64,000 nt of DNA, taken from contig JAGFBZ010000849.1 in the NCBI GenBank assembly GCA_018398805.1, positions 2,004,501-2,068,500 on the forward strand, read 5' to 3'. Of the stretch, positions 62,701-64,000 are shown in pieces; position 1 is the stretch's first letter; the number at the start of each line of letters is the position of its first letter. The notes below the pieces were generated by a model that was given only the letters and a program-made list of their open reading frames with translations, was not told where the DNA came from and did no database searches. The stretch is from Hirundichthys speculiger. Taxonomy: Eukaryota > Chordata > Actinopteri > Beloniformes > Exocoetidae. A program made the position numbers and the translations under genes.

Positions 62701-64000
62701 GGCTCGGTGCCGTTGGCTGCAGGGCAGGGAGATGCTGAAGACAGTAATCAAGCTAGTATTGTGAGGAACTGTTTCAGTGGCTGCCCTGTTCTTCAACAAT
62801 ATTTAACTATTCATCTGAGAGTGTGTTTTTTTTTTTTTTTTTTTGGATTGTTCAGCAAAAATCTGTCTTCATGAAATCACAAATTGCAATCTGAAGCCTC
62901 AGGAGGAGACAGCAAACTGATCACCACAGCTGCAGTAAGAGAGGAAACAATGTTCTTATACCAGCAAAGACTGAGTGCACAAATAAATTACCCAGGAGAC
63001 AAACGGTCTAGCATAATTTCAGGTAATATTTTCACTTTGTTGCAATCCATAATGCATTTATTTTAACCAGTGGATGAACCGTGATCAGACCACCTTATTT
63101 CTTGGGCACTGCAGATCCATGAATACCTGGCAGTGGAGTGACTGGACTCCTGCTACTGCTGCCATAGAAATATTATTATTCTTACAGTAGTAAATCAAAT
63201 TCGGTCCACTGTCCTTGCAATACAGTCATTTATACAATTGTTGGAAAAATAATGAAAAAAAAATACTGGAGAAAGAAGCTCTTAGGGATGCTATTTATCT
63301 CTCTCGAGTGACTTAAAGATCATGGTAAAAGTGCCAAGGCTGTTAAAAACAAAACTCTCAATACTTTTGTAAAGACCAAAAAAAATAGATAAATAAAATA
63401 AAAAGGCCTTAAATGTATCTTGACTAGTCCTCTCTGCAAAGTGGAAAACAAGGATGCTAAATATTTAATTAAACAACAAGATTTCCCACAGTGGCTTTTA
63501 CATCTTGGTATAAATTTGCAAGATTTCTGTTTACAGCTGTCCTCACAAATGAGCAAAGAATAAAGCTACACTTTCCCCATAATTTAGTGATTTTTGTTGT
63601 CAACAAATACATTTAGTAGACCATGCTGGGTAGTGTTGTCTGCTTCCCTATCCTGCCATGACTGCGGCTGACAACAGCAGTTAACAAAGCAAAGCTCGTG
63701 ACCATGAAAGTACTTTTCTTTCTTTACAGTCATCAAAATCCCACTCTGGTTTTTGCTGTAGCACCAGAGCCTCTCTGTCTGGAAATAGTGTTACTGGGTA
63801 TAAGGAGGCATTCATTAAAAGTGGTATTTGGCATGATTAATGATACTCGCAATTTGCAAGGGAGAGCACAGGCTCTGTTGAGGCTTGGTAGGGGAAAATT
63901 GGATCACACTGGGTAAAGGGGTGGGTGGTCCTAACTTCTCTCTCTGTGAAGTCCCACTTGCGCTGTCATGTTGTGCCACGCTGCAGTGCCTCTTAGGGAT
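59716..64000. other. Intergenic stretch to the window end without recognised gene
   Basis: Open frames here are all below about 100 codons and show no recognisable motif. T/A runs lie at 61024-61046, 62120-62136 and 62827-62844. I see no RNA gene, microsatellite of note or mobile element with definable ends. A very distant exon of another gene cannot be excluded by eye. Confidence 0.5.

Noticed and set aside
1..64000. CRISPR arrays, bacterial promoters, tRNA or rRNA genes
   Set aside because: No regularly spaced identical repeats with unique spacers and no intact tRNA or rRNA sequence were seen. The tRNA-like head near 46150 is a decayed SINE part, not a tRNA gene.

Overview
This window is vertebrate, almost certainly teleost fish, nuclear DNA. 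It has long non-coding stretches, GT-AG introns, CA/TG microsatellites, homopolymer runs and fish-type dispersed repeats (a tRNA-derived SINE-like element, hAT-like and other terminal-inverted-repeat elements, Tc1-like and RTE-like remains). There are no operons, no ribosome-binding-site architecture and no long uninterrupted reading frames, so nothing suggests a prokaryotic or viral origin.

One gene is recognisable. The last three coding exons of a delta-2 protocadherin, best called pcdh17, lie on the + strand at 19083-19141, 20944-21116 and 40893-41452. Together they encode the distal cytoplasmic tail: the CM2-type Ser/Asp/Glu-rich motif, the HSDRCWMP motif, a WAVE-complex-binding (WIRS) match and the terminal RLKDIVL. 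The large exon that would carry the cadherin repeats and transmembrane segment is not present, so it must lie upstream and the window opens inside intron 1. Phases join cleanly across both visible introns (1.8 kb and 19.8 kb). A 3' UTR follows the stop at 41452; candidate poly(A) signals lie near 42564, 43655 and 44039.

Region by region: 1-19082 is intron 1 (a short inverted-repeat element near 7.4 kb, a homeodomain-type TAATTA cluster near 9.1-9.3 kb, and a long TG tract plus a C/T-rich tract before exon 2). 19142-20943 is intron 2. 21117-40892 is intron 3 (a G-rich 19-bp minisatellite at 33.5 kb and a perfect 28-bp palindrome at 35.85 kb). 41453 to about 44.06 kb is 3' UTR. From about 44.1 kb to 64 kb I recognise no gene, only mobile-element remains: a SINE-like element split by a 1.4-kb inverted-repeat transposon (44.4-46.2 kb), a 175-bp hAT-type MITE with an 8-bp target duplication (50.2 kb), a degenerate AT-rich array (51.8-52.5 kb), a decayed Tc1-like transposase (53.5-53.9 kb) and the end of an RTE-like LINE (58.5-59.05 kb).

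I found no convincing previously undescribed gene system. The most useful leads are the regulatory context of the 59-nt protocadherin exon, the nested transposon, and the palindrome and TAATTA cluster as candidate intronic regulatory elements.
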